Source of the DNA: Spirochaetales bacterium
Lineage (GTDB): Bacteria; Spirochaetota; Spirochaetia; SZUA-6; DRHE01
DNA: 5,726 nt
Assembly (NCBI GenBank): GCA_011049745.1
Contig: DRHE01000401.1
Coordinates: 1-5,726 of the forward strand
Direction of reading: 5' to 3'
Below, piece by piece: positions 1 to 5,726 of this stretch. The notes below the pieces were generated by a model. That model saw only the letters and a list, made by a program, of their open reading frames with translations. It searched no databases and was not told where the DNA came from. A program made the position numbers and the translations under genes. The stretch's first letter is position 1, and each line of letters opens with the position of its first letter.

Positions 1-93
1 CTGCTATACTTCCTGGAGGAAGAAAACACTCAGCCGCTTGTACGCCGGAACCATCACAAAAGACTGTATCTGAATAATAACCTCTGCAGGTAA
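1..93 (+). CDS. possible C-terminal end of an unidentified gene (5' end outside window)
   Basis: Frame 1 is open from the window edge for 30 codons and ends at TAA (91-93); the other two + frames stop sooner, at 71-73 and 75-77. The peptide reads LLYFLEEEN, then a basic stretch VRRNHHKRLYL, and ends NNNLCR. The pattern of a helix with LEEE, then a basic segment with an aromatic residue, loosely recalls the small winged-helix tail of some metallo-beta-lactamase-fold hydrolases. That is a weak resemblance from a very short piece. It could equally be non-coding. No function is assigned. Confidence 0.33.
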   Translation: MLYFLEEENTQPLVRRNHHKRLYLNNNLCR

Positions 94-104
94 GATCGGT
101 TATT
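76..104. repeat. inverted repeat around the stop codon of the left-edge reading frame
   Basis: AATAACC (76-82) is exactly complementary in reverse to GGTTATT (98-104), with a 15-nt loop that contains the TAA stop at 91-93. The sequence after it is pyrimidine-rich (cctcattatccttc) but has no clean T run. It might be a weak transcription end for the left-edge gene. A 7-bp A/T-rich stem with this loop is poor support for an intrinsic terminator. Confidence 0.3.
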
Positions 105-121
105 CCTCATTATCCTTCACT

Positions 122-141
122 CTGTTAAGTATACCTTAACA
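122..141. promoter_or_regulatory. operator-like dyad 1 upstream of the PLP enzyme gene
   Basis: TGTTAAG (123-129) and CTTAACA (135-141) are perfect inverted repeats separated by 5 nt, giving a symmetric 19-bp site typical of a dimeric helix-turn-helix regulator. The site lies about 130-150 bp before the start codon at 271. A degenerate second copy follows 33 bp downstream (155-174). The half-site spacing does not fit the Rex, GlnR/TnrA or CRP consensus, so no regulator is named. Confidence 0.5.
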
Positions 142-154
142 CAGCAGCTCTCTT

Positions 155-174
155 CTGTAAAGTATGATTTAACA
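155..174. promoter_or_regulatory. operator-like dyad 2, diverged copy of dyad 1
   Basis: These 20 bases match 122-141 at 16 of 20 positions (differences at positions 5, 12, 13 and 14). They keep the outer half-sites TGTAA and TAACA in the same spacing, although the internal symmetry is weaker (5 of 7 arm pairs). The 33-bp centre-to-centre distance is close to three helical turns, which would place two bound dimers on the same DNA face. The second copy makes a real binding site more likely than one isolated palindrome would. Confidence 0.45.
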
Positions 175-219
175 AGATCTATTTTTCTTCTGTCTGGCTT
201 CCCTTTTCCCGCCAATATC

Positions 220-227
220 TATACAAT
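220..227 (+). promoter_or_regulatory. candidate -10 element for the PLP enzyme gene
   Basis: TATACAAT contains TACAAT (222-227), a 5-of-6 match to the TATAAT consensus, and would start transcription near 234 with a leader of about 36 nt. At the expected -35 distance there is only TTCCCT (199-204), a poor match. A weak -35 with paired dyads centred about 69 and 102 bp upstream would suit an activated promoter, but this is inference. TATGAT at 163-168, inside dyad 2, is an alternative -10 that also lacks a well-placed -35. Confidence 0.3.
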
Positions 228-260
228 ACAGTTCAATTTCTGTTAACCGAAAGAACACAT

Positions 261-267
261 AGGAGAT
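261..267 (+). promoter_or_regulatory. ribosome binding site of the PLP enzyme gene
   Basis: AGGAGAT begins 10 nt before the ATG at 271, leaving 5 nt after the AGGAG core plus AT. It is a strong Shine-Dalgarno at good spacing and fixes the start at 271. Confidence 0.8.
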
Positions 268-270
268 AAT

Positions 271-1731
271 ATGATAGATTTGACCATTAATGAGCAGCAA
301 ATAGAGAGTACAGCCCGGCGCTGTAAGGAAAAAGGAATAATCATACCCACCTTCGAGCAGATGAAGAATCCTGAACTTATCCCGGCCGGGATAAAGGAGG
401 AGCTTAAAGGTATTGGCTTATGGGATGTTCACCCGCGCAACCTCTTCCGGGTGAGCTGGAAGAACGAACCAAAGGCTAAAGGGGGAGGTTTCGACGGCGT
501 GAACTACATGGCGCTGCCGCCGGAGCTTACCGGAGTAAAGGCCAAAATAGCGGCCCTGGTTGGCAAGTGGTTCCCCACAGGCGCCCATAAAGTCGGCGCC
601 GTCTTCGGCTGCATAGTGCCCAGGCTCATTACCGGCCAATTTGATCCGGCCAGGCACAAGGCGGTCTGGCCCTCCACCGGGAATTACTGCCGCGGCGGCG
701 CTTATATTTCGACCCTGCTCGGCTGTGAGGCAATCGCTATTCTCCCGGAAGAGATGTCAAGGGAAAGATTCGACTGGCTGGCCAATATTGCCGGCGAAGT
801 AATTGCCACTCCGGGATGTGAGAGCAACGTCAAAGAGATCTTCGATAAATGCTGGGAATTGAAGGCAACCAGAGACGACCTGGTAATCCTCAATCAATTC
901 GATGAGTTCGGCAATCATCTCTGGCACTATGAGGTTACCGGAAATGCTTTACAGGAAGTTCTAAATCAGGAACTTGGAAAAGGTGACTTCTATGCCGGGG
1001 TGGTGCTCGCTTCCGGTTCTGCCGGGACCCTGGGCTGCGGCGATTATCTAAAGGAAAGATATCCTTTATCAAAAATCGCTGTCTCTGAAGCCCTGCAATG
1101 CCCGACACTCCTTTTGAATGGTTTCGGCGGCCACCGTATAGAGGGCATAGGTGACAAGCATGTTCCCTGGATACACAATATCAAAAATACCGATATGATT
1201 GTGGCTGTGGACGATGAGCATACCATCAGGCTGCTCAGATTATTCAACGAAGAAGCAGGCAGGCAATACCTGAAAGAACAGGGTGTTGCAGCGGAAATAA
1301 CTGAAAATCTCGATCTCCTGGGCATATCTTCCATAGGTAATATGCTCGCCGCCATCAAGTTCGCCAAGTATTATGAGCTCACTGAAAATGATATGGTACT
1401 CACCGTGTTTACCGACTCTTTTGAGCTTTACGAATCACGAAAAAGGGAGCTTACCGAAGAGAGAGGCGAGTATACAGAAAAAGATGCAGTTAAAGATTTT
1501 GAGATGCTGCAAAACAGCGGCCTGGACAACATGCTGGAGCTTACATACTATGAACGCAAAAGAGTTCACAACCTCAAGTACTATACCTGGATCGAACAGC
1601 AGGGTAAAGAATTGAAAGAGCTGAACTCCCAGTGGTATGACTATGATAACTACTGGTCGGGTATCCATAACCAGGTGCCGGAAATGGATCAATTGATCTT
1701 AGAGTTTAACAAAAAGGTGGAGGCTATTTAG
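271..1731 (+). CDS. PLP-dependent cysteine synthase-family enzyme (fold type II) with C-terminal extension
   Basis: This 486-residue cytosolic protein carries the fold-type II PLP signature of the cysteine synthase/threonine synthase/tryptophan synthase beta group. In order: FPTGAHKVGA (101-110), with Lys107 as likely Schiff-base lysine; PSTGNYCRGG (134-143), equivalent to the TSGNTG substrate loop; NQFDEFGNHLWHYEVTG (208-224), close to the NQFxNPxNxxxHYxxTG motif of cysteine synthase; a glycine-rich phosphate loop SGSAGTLG (248-255); GGHRIEGIG (286-294); and GISSIGNMLAAIKFA (351-365), matching GISSGAAxxAA. CysK is usually about 310 residues. This protein has about 50 extra N-terminal residues, and its last ~100 residues (about 383-486) form a charged, Tyr/Trp-rich extension. 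The start is set by the AGGAG at 261. Substrate is not known; beta-replacement, beta-elimination or lyase chemistry on an amino acid is plausible. It is probably a single-gene transcript, convergent with the chemoreceptor. I recognise the family but not a characterised member. Confidence 0.9.
   Translation: MIDLTINEQQIESTARRCKEKGIIIPTFEQMKNPELIPAGIKEELKGIGLWDVHPRNLFRVSWKNEPKAKGGGFDGVNYMALPPELTGVKAKIAALVGKWFPTGAHKVGAVFGCIVPRLITGQFDPARHKAVWPSTGNYCRGGAYISTLLGCEAIAILPEEMSRERFDWLANIAGEVIATPGCESNVKEIFDKCWELKATRDDLVILNQFDEFGNHLWHYEVTGNALQEVLNQELGKGDFYAGVVLASGSAGTLGCGDYLKERYPLSKIAVSEALQCPTLLLNGFGGHRIEGIGDKHVPWIHNIKNTDMIVAVDDEHTIRLLRLFNEEAGRQYLKEQGVAAEITENLDLLGISSIGNMLAAIKFAKYYELTENDMVLTVFTDSFELYESRKRELTEERGEYTEKDAVKDFEMLQNSGLDNMLELTYYERKRVHNLKYYTWIEQQGKELKELNSQWYDYDNYWSGIHNQVPEMDQLILEFNKKVEAI
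377..394. repeat. perfect 18-bp palindrome inside the PLP enzyme gene
   Basis: TTATCCCGGCCGGGATAA reads the same on both strands with no spacer and stops at a C/A mismatch outside. It lies in codons 36-42 (Leu-Ile-Pro-Ala-Gly-Ile-Lys), 107 bp into the gene. The 10-bp core is all G/C, so a hairpin in the mRNA would be stable. No function is known. Confidence 0.85.
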
Positions 1732-1733
1732 CC

Positions 1734-1749
1734 GGCAGCAACGGCTGCC
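1734..1749. terminator. short hairpin just after the PLP enzyme stop codon
   Basis: GGCAGC (1734-1739), loop AACG, GCTGCC (1744-1749) form a perfect 6-bp GC-rich stem starting 3 nt after the TAG at 1729-1731. The following bases (tatgttatgct) hold no T run, so it is not a standard Rho-independent terminator. It may be a weak or Rho-assisted end, or a 3' stabilising hairpin. Confidence 0.4.
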
Positions 1750-1780
1750 TATGTTATGCTGATTAACCGTCTTCATGGCC

Positions 1781-1830
1781 GCGCTTTAGTTTAGCTGCCA
1801 GGCCAAGCCGCTCTCTAAACTCTAAAGCGC
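1781..1830. repeat. long inverted repeat spanning the chemoreceptor stop codon
   Basis: The left arm GCGCTTTAGTTTAG (1781-1794) pairs completely with 1815-1830 (CTAAAC, bulged TC, TAAAGCGC). This gives a 14-bp stem with one 2-nt bulge and a 20-nt loop. The right arm contains the chemoreceptor's last two codons and its TAG stop (1822-1824 on the - strand). In the space between convergent genes it could act as a bidirectional transcription end, but neither strand shows a T run after the stem. It could also be an inverted copy of the gene's 3' end. Confidence 0.55.
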
Positions 1831-4044
1831 CTCAAGCTCTTGTGTAGCATCTTTAAGCGCTATCTTTTCCTCAATGCTACACAGATACCCGGTTATCGTC
1901 TGAGAGAAAGATTTCAGCTCCTGCAGCACAGCCCTGGCCTGCGCTTTCTCACCAGCCCTGGATAATGAAACCAGCCTTTCACTCTTTTTATGCATTTCCT
2001 TATGAACCTGCTCCAAAGAAGTAATCTCAGCTATATCAGCAAAACGCTTAAGCCCTGATGAGTAGAGCCATCTTCCCAATGAACACTCTTCAGCTGAGAC
2101 AATTTCTTCCTTAGAGATGGAATGAGAATCATGCAGAAACTGTTCGACCCGTATTAACCAGAGCTTGTGGCGGATCCTGGCATTTATAAAGACGGATGTA
2201 TCAATCCGATCATCAACAACAGATTCACCATTGATTTTAAATTTATCCATGGCGCTTTGCATCTCTTCTGCATTATCACTGTTCTGAATTATCAGCTGGC
2301 TGATCTTATCAATCGCATCATAGATATTATTTGATTTGGTATTTATTGATTTGACGCCAATAAGGTTATTGCCGGATATTTCCTGTATTTCAGTAATGAA
2401 ATTCCTGATCTCTTCGGAGCCCTGCTGCATCTGAACAGAGTCACTTCTGATCTCTTCGGTACTTTTCAGCAAAGTATTTGTTGCATTTAATATCTCACGG
2501 CTGCCGTTAGCCAGCTCATCGGTACTTAAGGATATTTCGGAAAATGCATCGGCAACCTCTTTAACCCCCGCAGTAATCTCAGCAAAGGCCTTCCCGCTCT
2601 CTTTGCCGACGGTTAATGCCTCTTTGATCTTCTCAACAACACTCTTCAGGGTTTGGGAAATATTCAATGCATTTTCCGACGTGGATTCGGCAAGCTTTCC
2701 AATTTCATCGGCAACAACCGCAAAACCCTTGCCGGCATCTCCCGCCTGGGCTGCTTCAATCGCTGCATTCATGGAGAGCAGATCAGTTTGCGCAGCTATA
2801 TCATTGATAACCGTAATCATATTGAGCATATCATCTATGCTCCTGGATATCTGGTTTATAATGTCAGTAGTTGTATTAACCTTTTCACCTCCCGTCATAG
2901 TTACCGAAACCAGGTTATCAGCCGCCTTTTTCTTTTCCTCAGTTATTTTTGCCACACTCTTAATCGAAGCATTCATTTCCTCTACTGAAGCAGAGGTTTG
3001 CTCAACAGAACTCGCCTGATTATTGATCTGATCAGCAAGGCTCCTGTTATTATCCAGGATTTGCTCCAGAGCCGCTTTGGAAGCCACAATATTATGGGTT
3101 AAATGCTCTGTGTCATCGCTTATCAAGTTGATTCCATTGTTTATCTCGGTTATAACCGAGATGGTTTGCTCAACATTTTCAGAGAGGTCCTTGCTCATTT
3201 CCTGATTCTGCACTGATAAACTATTTATACTTTTTACCGTATCCTGCAGGTTGTTTATAGCTTTATTGAAGCTGAGAGCCAGCCTTCCTATTTCATCATC
3301 AACCTTGACAACCATCCTTTTAACTAAATTGCCTGCCGCCATATCATTGGCTACCTGCAGCAGTCCCTTTAACTTACCGGCAATCGACCTTCCGATTACC
3401 AGGGTGAAGGTTACGATGATCAGCAGAACCGCACCAAACACAACCAGCATTATTCTCCGGATTCGGACGAGGGTGTTTTTCACCAGCTGGTTCGCCTCAC
3501 GGTCAACTTTCGCCAGGTAGCTCTCAAACCATTCGAAGGCGGCAATAGCGCGCTGATCATCAATTGATCCCTTTTTTTCCATATCACCCAGCGGTTTTCC
3601 ATCAGCGAGCAGTGTTTTCATCTCTTTAAGAATTCTTAAGTATTTTTCAACAACCCGGTAGATAATCGTTAAATTTCGGGTCTCCTCATCGGAGATTGCC
3701 GGAAGATTCATGTATTCCCTGGTTCTGCTGATAAAACCCTTGAGGCGGGCTTCAGCTGCCGTTATATATTCCAAATTTTCATGCAGGATAGCTCTCTGAA
3801 AAAAATGAATGAAGCCTCCATAGCCAAGCTCATCTTTCATCTCCGAAATCAAGCGTCCTTTGCGGGATGCAGTATCAACTTCCTGCACAGCCACGAAAAC
3901 GTCCTGAAAGCTGCTGTAAAGCAGATAACCTGTGCTCAGAAAAGAAAGACCGATTATAACGGCCAGGAGGAACAGCTTCATCCTGATAGTCAGCCCCCAT
4001 TTAAGCTTTAAAGCATTGCCTTGGGATATATTCTCTTTTGCCAT
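1822..4044 (-). CDS. methyl-accepting chemotaxis protein with C-terminal CZB zinc-binding domain
   Basis: This 740-residue transmembrane chemoreceptor passes signals to a CheA/CheW array. In order: a basic cytoplasmic start; membrane helix 1 (about 22-44); an extracytoplasmic, mainly helical sensor (about 45-196) with [10 protein letters not shown] (73-82); membrane helix 2 (about 197-218); HAMP (about 219-271); a long coiled coil with the signalling tip [20 protein letters not shown] (416-435) continuing [16 protein letters not shown] (438-453); and a CZB domain (about 622-722). CZB ligands appear complete: His626 (RHKLW), Cys654 (CSLGRW), His681 and His685 (HKEMH). CZB domains bind zinc and in known proteins respond to zinc or hypochlorous acid; which applies here is unknown. 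There is no CheR-tethering pentapeptide at the end. The ligand of the outer domain cannot be named. It lies 31 nt after pgl and is probably co-transcribed with opcA and pgl. The start is supported by AGAGGAAAGG at 4049-4058. Confidence 0.95.
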   Translation of the reverse strand: MAKENISQGNALKLKWGLTIRMKLFLLAVIIGLSFLSTGYLLYSSFQDVFVAVQEVDTASRKGRLISEMKDELGYGGFIHFFQRAILHENLEYITAAEARLKGFISRTREYMNLPAISDEETRNLTIIYRVVEKYLRILKEMKTLLADGKPLGDMEKKGSIDDQRAIAAFEWFESYLAKVDREANQLVKNTLVRIRRIMLVVFGAVLLIIVTFTLVIGRSIAGKLKGLLQVANDMAAGNLVKRMVVKVDDEIGRLALSFNKAINNLQDTVKSINSLSVQNQEMSKDLSENVEQTISVITEINNGINLISDDTEHLTHNIVASKAALEQILDNNRSLADQINNQASSVEQTSASVEEMNASIKSVAKITEEKKKAADNLVSVTMTGGEKVNTTTDIINQISRSIDDMLNMITVINDIAAQTDLLSMNAAIEAAQAGDAGKGFAVVADEIGKLAESTSENALNISQTLKSVVEKIKEALTVGKESGKAFAEITAGVKEVADAFSEISLSTDELANGSREILNATNTLLKSTEEIRSDSVQMQQGSEEIRNFITEIQEISGNNLIGVKSINTKSNNIYDAIDKISQLIIQNSDNAEEMQSAMDKFKINGESVVDDRIDTSVFINARIRHKLWLIRVEQFLHDSHSISKEEIVSAEECSLGRWLYSSGLKRFADIAEITSLEQVHKEMHKKSERLVSLSRAGEKAQARAVLQELKSFSQTITGYLCSIEEKIALKDATQELEAL
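3143..3162. repeat. perfect 20-bp palindrome inside the chemoreceptor gene
   Basis: ATCTCGGTTATAACCGAGAT is identical to its reverse complement, with no spacer. It occupies codons 295-301 (Ile-Ser-Val-Ile-Thr-Glu-Ile) in the coiled coil after HAMP. It is the longest exact palindrome I found in the window. It shares no motif with those at 377-394 and 4507-4524. Confidence 0.88.
3626..3639. repeat. perfect 14-bp palindrome inside the chemoreceptor gene
   Basis: TTAAGAATTCTTAA is an exact A/T-rich palindrome in the part encoding the extracytoplasmic sensor. One of this length is not surprising in a window of this size; it is recorded because of the longer palindromes nearby. Confidence 0.75.
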
Positions 4045-4048
4045 TAGT

Positions 4049-4058
4049 CCTTTCCTCT
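4049..4058 (-). promoter_or_regulatory. ribosome binding site of the chemoreceptor gene
   Basis: On the - strand AGAGGAAAGG ends 4 nt before the ATG at 4044-4042. It sits inside the 31-nt gap after pgl. It gives the chemoreceptor its own strong translation signal even though no separate promoter is seen. Confidence 0.75.
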
Positions 4059-4075
4059 TCTGTTAAATAAAATCC

Positions 4076-4939
4076 TCAAACTGTTTCAGCGGTAACCAAA
4101 AAAAAGGTCTGTTTAAGGTTAAGCCACGAAGCGGGCAGTTCCGGTACCCTACTTAAGACCCTTTTCAACACCCCCTTTTTATTACTGCCGCTGATGATGA
4201 AGTAGATATTGGCCGCAGAAGCCAAGAACCCGGCAGTCATGGAGAGCCGGTAAGCTTTAAGGTGGTCCACATAGATCGCTGCTGTTAATCCATGCAGGTC
4301 AACAGCAACAGGTCGTTTATTACCCCGGCCATCGATTGCCTGGCCATGGGGAAAGAGCGACGCTGTATGACCATCCTCCCCTAAACCCAGAATCACCAGG
4401 TCCGGCCCCCGGGGCTCCTTTCGTACCCGTAACTCCCGGAAAAAGTTTTTCAGCATTCCCTCATAAACCAGGGCTTTCTCTGCCGGTTCCCCGCTTCCCG
4501 CCTTCCAGGAAAAGATCTTTTCCTTCTGAACTCCGGCAGATTCCCAGAGTGCTTTCCTGATCATATTTTCATTGGACTCCGGATTGTCTTCAGCAACCCA
4601 CCGCTCATCACCGATGAACCAAAAGCAGCGATTAAGAACTTCCTGGTTTCTCTTAAGCATCAGGGCCAGCTCCCGGTAGCATCCTCGCGGAGAAGAGCCG
4701 CCGGCCAATACTATAGTTGCCTTACCCCTCCTGCTAATTGCTCTTTTCAGGTGAGAAAATAAAATCCGGGCAGCTTCTCCGGCCAGTTGATCATTATCTT
4801 TATAAACTTTCAGCTTTTTCCCAGCGCAGATTACATCCGCAACCGAAGTTCTTAAAGCAAAAGGCCAACACAATATATTCGGACGCTGGACTTTATTACT
4901 TTTTGCGCTGAACACGCGAAATTTTAAAGGTAATAGCAT
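4076..4939 (-). CDS. pgl: 6-phosphogluconolactonase
   Basis: This cytosolic enzyme hydrolyses 6-phosphoglucono-delta-lactone to 6-phosphogluconate, step two of the oxidative pentose phosphate pathway. The family motifs are present: LAGGSSPRGCYREL (78-91), the sugar-phosphate loop; FIGDERWVAEDNPESNENM (108-126); and LVILGLGEDGHTASLFP (181-197), with His191 as the expected catalytic histidine. RLSMTAGFLASA (231-242) and the ISGSNKKGVL block (249-258) follow. The usual C-terminal WxxD-Ala ending is replaced by FFLVTAETV, a small deviation. At 287 residues it is longer than the usual 230-250: recognisable homology starts only at about residue 41 (KKLKVYKDNDQLAGEAA). The first 40 residues are either a real extension or a start called too far upstream. 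GTG at codon 9 and TTG at codon 23 are alternatives with no better binding site. It follows opcA by 44 nt, which fits a zwf-opcA-pgl operon. Confidence 0.92.
   Translation of the reverse strand: MLLPLKFRVFSAKSNKVQRPNILCWPFALRTSVADVICAGKKLKVYKDNDQLAGEAARILFSHLKRAISRRGKATIVLAGGSSPRGCYRELALMLKRNQEVLNRCFWFIGDERWVAEDNPESNENMIRKALWESAGVQKEKIFSWKAGSGEPAEKALVYEGMLKNFFRELRVRKEPRGPDLVILGLGEDGHTASLFPHGQAIDGRGNKRPVAVDLHGLTAAIYVDHLKAYRLSMTAGFLASAANIYFIISGSNKKGVLKRVLSRVPELPASWLNLKQTFFLVTAETV
4507..4524. repeat. perfect 18-bp palindrome inside pgl
   Basis: AGGAAAAGATCTTTTCCT equals its reverse complement with no spacer. It covers the codons for the segment around Lys-Glu-Lys-Ile-Phe-Ser (residues 139-144). 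It is purine-rich on one half and pyrimidine-rich on the other. No protein-binding role is known to me. Confidence 0.87.
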
Positions 4940-4950
4940 ATGAAGTCTAT

Positions 4951-4958
4951 ATCCCCTT
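4951..4958 (-). promoter_or_regulatory. possible ribosome binding site of pgl
   Basis: On the - strand AAGGGGAT lies in the opcA-pgl gap. About 13 nt separate AAGGGG from the ATG at 4939-4937, which is longer than optimal. It is still the best signal available and is the main reason for keeping the 4939 start despite the unusual first 40 residues. Confidence 0.4.
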
Positions 4959-4983
4959 AGAATACTTATCGGCAGCAGTCCTT

Positions 4984-5726
4984 TTAAATTGCCGCCGATC
5001 TTGCCAGGGCTTTATGATAGAGCAGGTCAGCTTCTAAGGAATCAACTTCCCGTAAAAGGATCTCACCCAGAGACGGCAATTGCAGGGCTATAGTTCGTTT
5101 TCCGCTATCAGGGGAAGAGATTAAAGCGCAGTTGTCGCCGAAACATTGCAGCGCCATCCTGTCACCGCCCCGTATATACAACTCCAGTAAAAAGCCGCTT
5201 TCCAGGGAGCCTTTATTCTCATGGTTCAGCACAATACCGGCGCCGTCACTCTTATCCATCAACAGCTTATTCCCATCTCTATTCTTCAACTGCCAGCCCA
5301 GGCGCTCGGCCAGCCAGAGGAAATAAAGCAGCCCCTCAGAACTATTACCGCCATTCATCACTACAGCCTCGATTTCAGTTAGATAATGCCGTTCAGCCTC
5401 AGGCTCAAATAGGGCGGCCGTTCCTTTACGCAGCGGCCTTATCCGCTGCCAGGAAAAATCAGCAAAGCTCATGGATGGGTTTTTATTTAGCTGGAAGGCC
5501 AGGCTTTGAACAATCTGAAAAGGATCTTCATCCAGACTTTCATTTACTCCGGTGTTGATCAAAAAACGATCCGCCAGTTCATCAATCTGGCTGAAAACTT
5601 CCGGAAAAGGCATCAGGGATTCGAGCCACCAAACATAGAGCGGTATCTCGCGAATAATCAGGGAGCTCCAGAATCCCGGGTCTCTCCCTATATCATCATC
5701 TCCATTTTGAATATGTACCTCTTCAA
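4984..5726 (-). CDS. opcA: OpcA-like glucose-6-phosphate dehydrogenase assembly/effector protein (5' end outside window)
   Basis: The frame stays open from the TAA at 4986-4984 to the right edge (246 codons visible), so the ATG at 5613 is internal. The residues before that ATG, IREIPLYVWWLESL, match the conserved PLxxWW segment of OpcA and run directly into PFPEVFSQIDELADRFLIN. Next come FSWQRIRPLRKGTAALFEP, the family's (D)xxWxRxxPWR motif with Trp replaced by Leu in the second half, then GLLYFLWLAERLGWQLKN, and a C-terminal end LGEILLREVDSLEADLLYHKAL that resembles LLxEELxxxxxDxxYxxAL. OpcA is known in cyanobacteria and actinobacteria to activate or assemble glucose-6-phosphate dehydrogenase. 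Family members run about 300-400 residues, so roughly 60-150 N-terminal residues are missing. It lies 44 nt upstream of pgl in the same direction; zwf is expected upstream, beyond the edge. Confidence 0.82.
   Translation of the reverse strand, partial: EEVHIQNGDDDIGRDPGFWSSLIIREIPLYVWWLESLMPFPEVFSQIDELADRFLINTGVNESLDEDPFQIVQSLAFQLNKNPSMSFADFSWQRIRPLRKGTAALFEPEAERHYLTEIEAVVMNGGNSSEGLLYFLWLAERLGWQLKNRDGNKLLMDKSDGAGIVLNHENKGSLESGFLLELYIRGGDRMALQCFGDNCALISSPDSGKRTIALQLPSLGEILLREVDSLEADLLYHKALARSAAI
5430..5449. repeat. 7-bp hairpin inside opcA
   Basis: GCAGCGG (5430-5436), 6-nt loop, CCGCTGC (5443-5449) form a perfect GC-rich stem within the coding sequence for the SWQRIRPLR segment. It is likely incidental but is another short inverted repeat in coding DNA here. 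Confidence 0.6.

Noticed and set aside
122..174. Rex, GlnR/TnrA or CRP/FNR binding sites
   Set aside because: The spacing is wrong: TGTTAA-N7-TTAACA here against N4 for Rex, and TGTNA-N9-TAACA here against N7 for GlnR/TnrA. CRP-type TGTGA-N6-TCACA is also not matched.
393..422. AAAGGAGG followed by an internal ATG at 420 suggesting a nested small gene
   Set aside because: The spacing of 19 nt is too long and the frame closes after 19 codons.
1044..1367. 107-codon open frame on the - strand
   Set aside because: It lies inside the strongly supported PLP enzyme gene and encodes nothing recognisable.
1687..1698. 12-bp palindrome GATCAATTGATC near the end of the PLP enzyme gene
   Set aside because: About one palindrome of 12 bp or longer is expected by chance in a window this size.
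2603..3019. 138-codon open frame on the + strand
   Set aside because: It is exactly antisense to the conserved chemoreceptor signalling region, has no recognisable domain, and its composition follows from the opposite strand.
4060..4066. CTGTTAA half-site in the pgl-chemoreceptor gap
   Set aside because: It matches half of the upstream dyads but has no second arm, and a 7-base A/T-rich match is expected by chance.
4984..5613. opcA starting at the ATG at 5613
   Set aside because: The same frame continues upstream to the window edge and encodes the family's PLxxWW segment, so this ATG is internal.
1..5726. tRNA, rRNA, CRISPR array, insertion sequence or prophage features
   Set aside because: No repeat-spacer pattern, transposase motif, terminal inverted repeats or recognisable structural RNA was seen; coding genes fill nearly the whole window.

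Overview
The window looks like chromosomal DNA of a low- to mid-GC Firmicute, most likely an anaerobic clostridial lineage. The evidence is strong AGGAG/AGGAAAGG-type ribosome binding sites, a cysteine-synthase-like PLP enzyme with a long C-terminal extension, and a two-transmembrane chemoreceptor beside oxidative pentose phosphate genes. The taxonomic placement is inference; there is no rRNA or other marker gene here.

Left part, + strand: bases 1-93 may be the last 30 codons of an unidentified gene. Bases 94-270 hold no gene but carry two related operator-like dyads 33 bp apart (122-141 and 155-174), a candidate -10 element (220-227) and a good ribosome binding site. They lead into a 486-residue fold-type II PLP enzyme (271-1731) related to cysteine synthase.

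Middle: the PLP gene converges on a 740-residue methyl-accepting chemotaxis protein (1822-4044, - strand). The 90-bp gap has a 6-bp hairpin and a long inverted repeat that runs through the chemoreceptor stop codon. The chemoreceptor has two membrane segments, a periplasmic helical sensor, HAMP, the signalling hairpin and a C-terminal CZB zinc-binding domain with all four expected ligands.

Right part, - strand: transcription runs opcA (5' end beyond the window; open to base 5726), then pgl (6-phosphogluconolactonase), then the chemoreceptor, with gaps of 44 and 31 nt and no visible terminator. This is the usual zwf-opcA-pgl order, so zwf may lie just beyond the right edge. OpcA supports glucose-6-phosphate dehydrogenase, and Pgl hydrolyses that enzyme's lactone product. 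The chemoreceptor looks like the downstream member of the same transcript, which is the most unusual aspect of the gene order.

An unexpected structural signal is three perfect, loop-free palindromes of 18, 20 and 18 bp, one inside each of three different genes. Far fewer would be expected by chance. No clearly new multi-gene system was found; apart from these points the window is ordinary housekeeping and signalling DNA.
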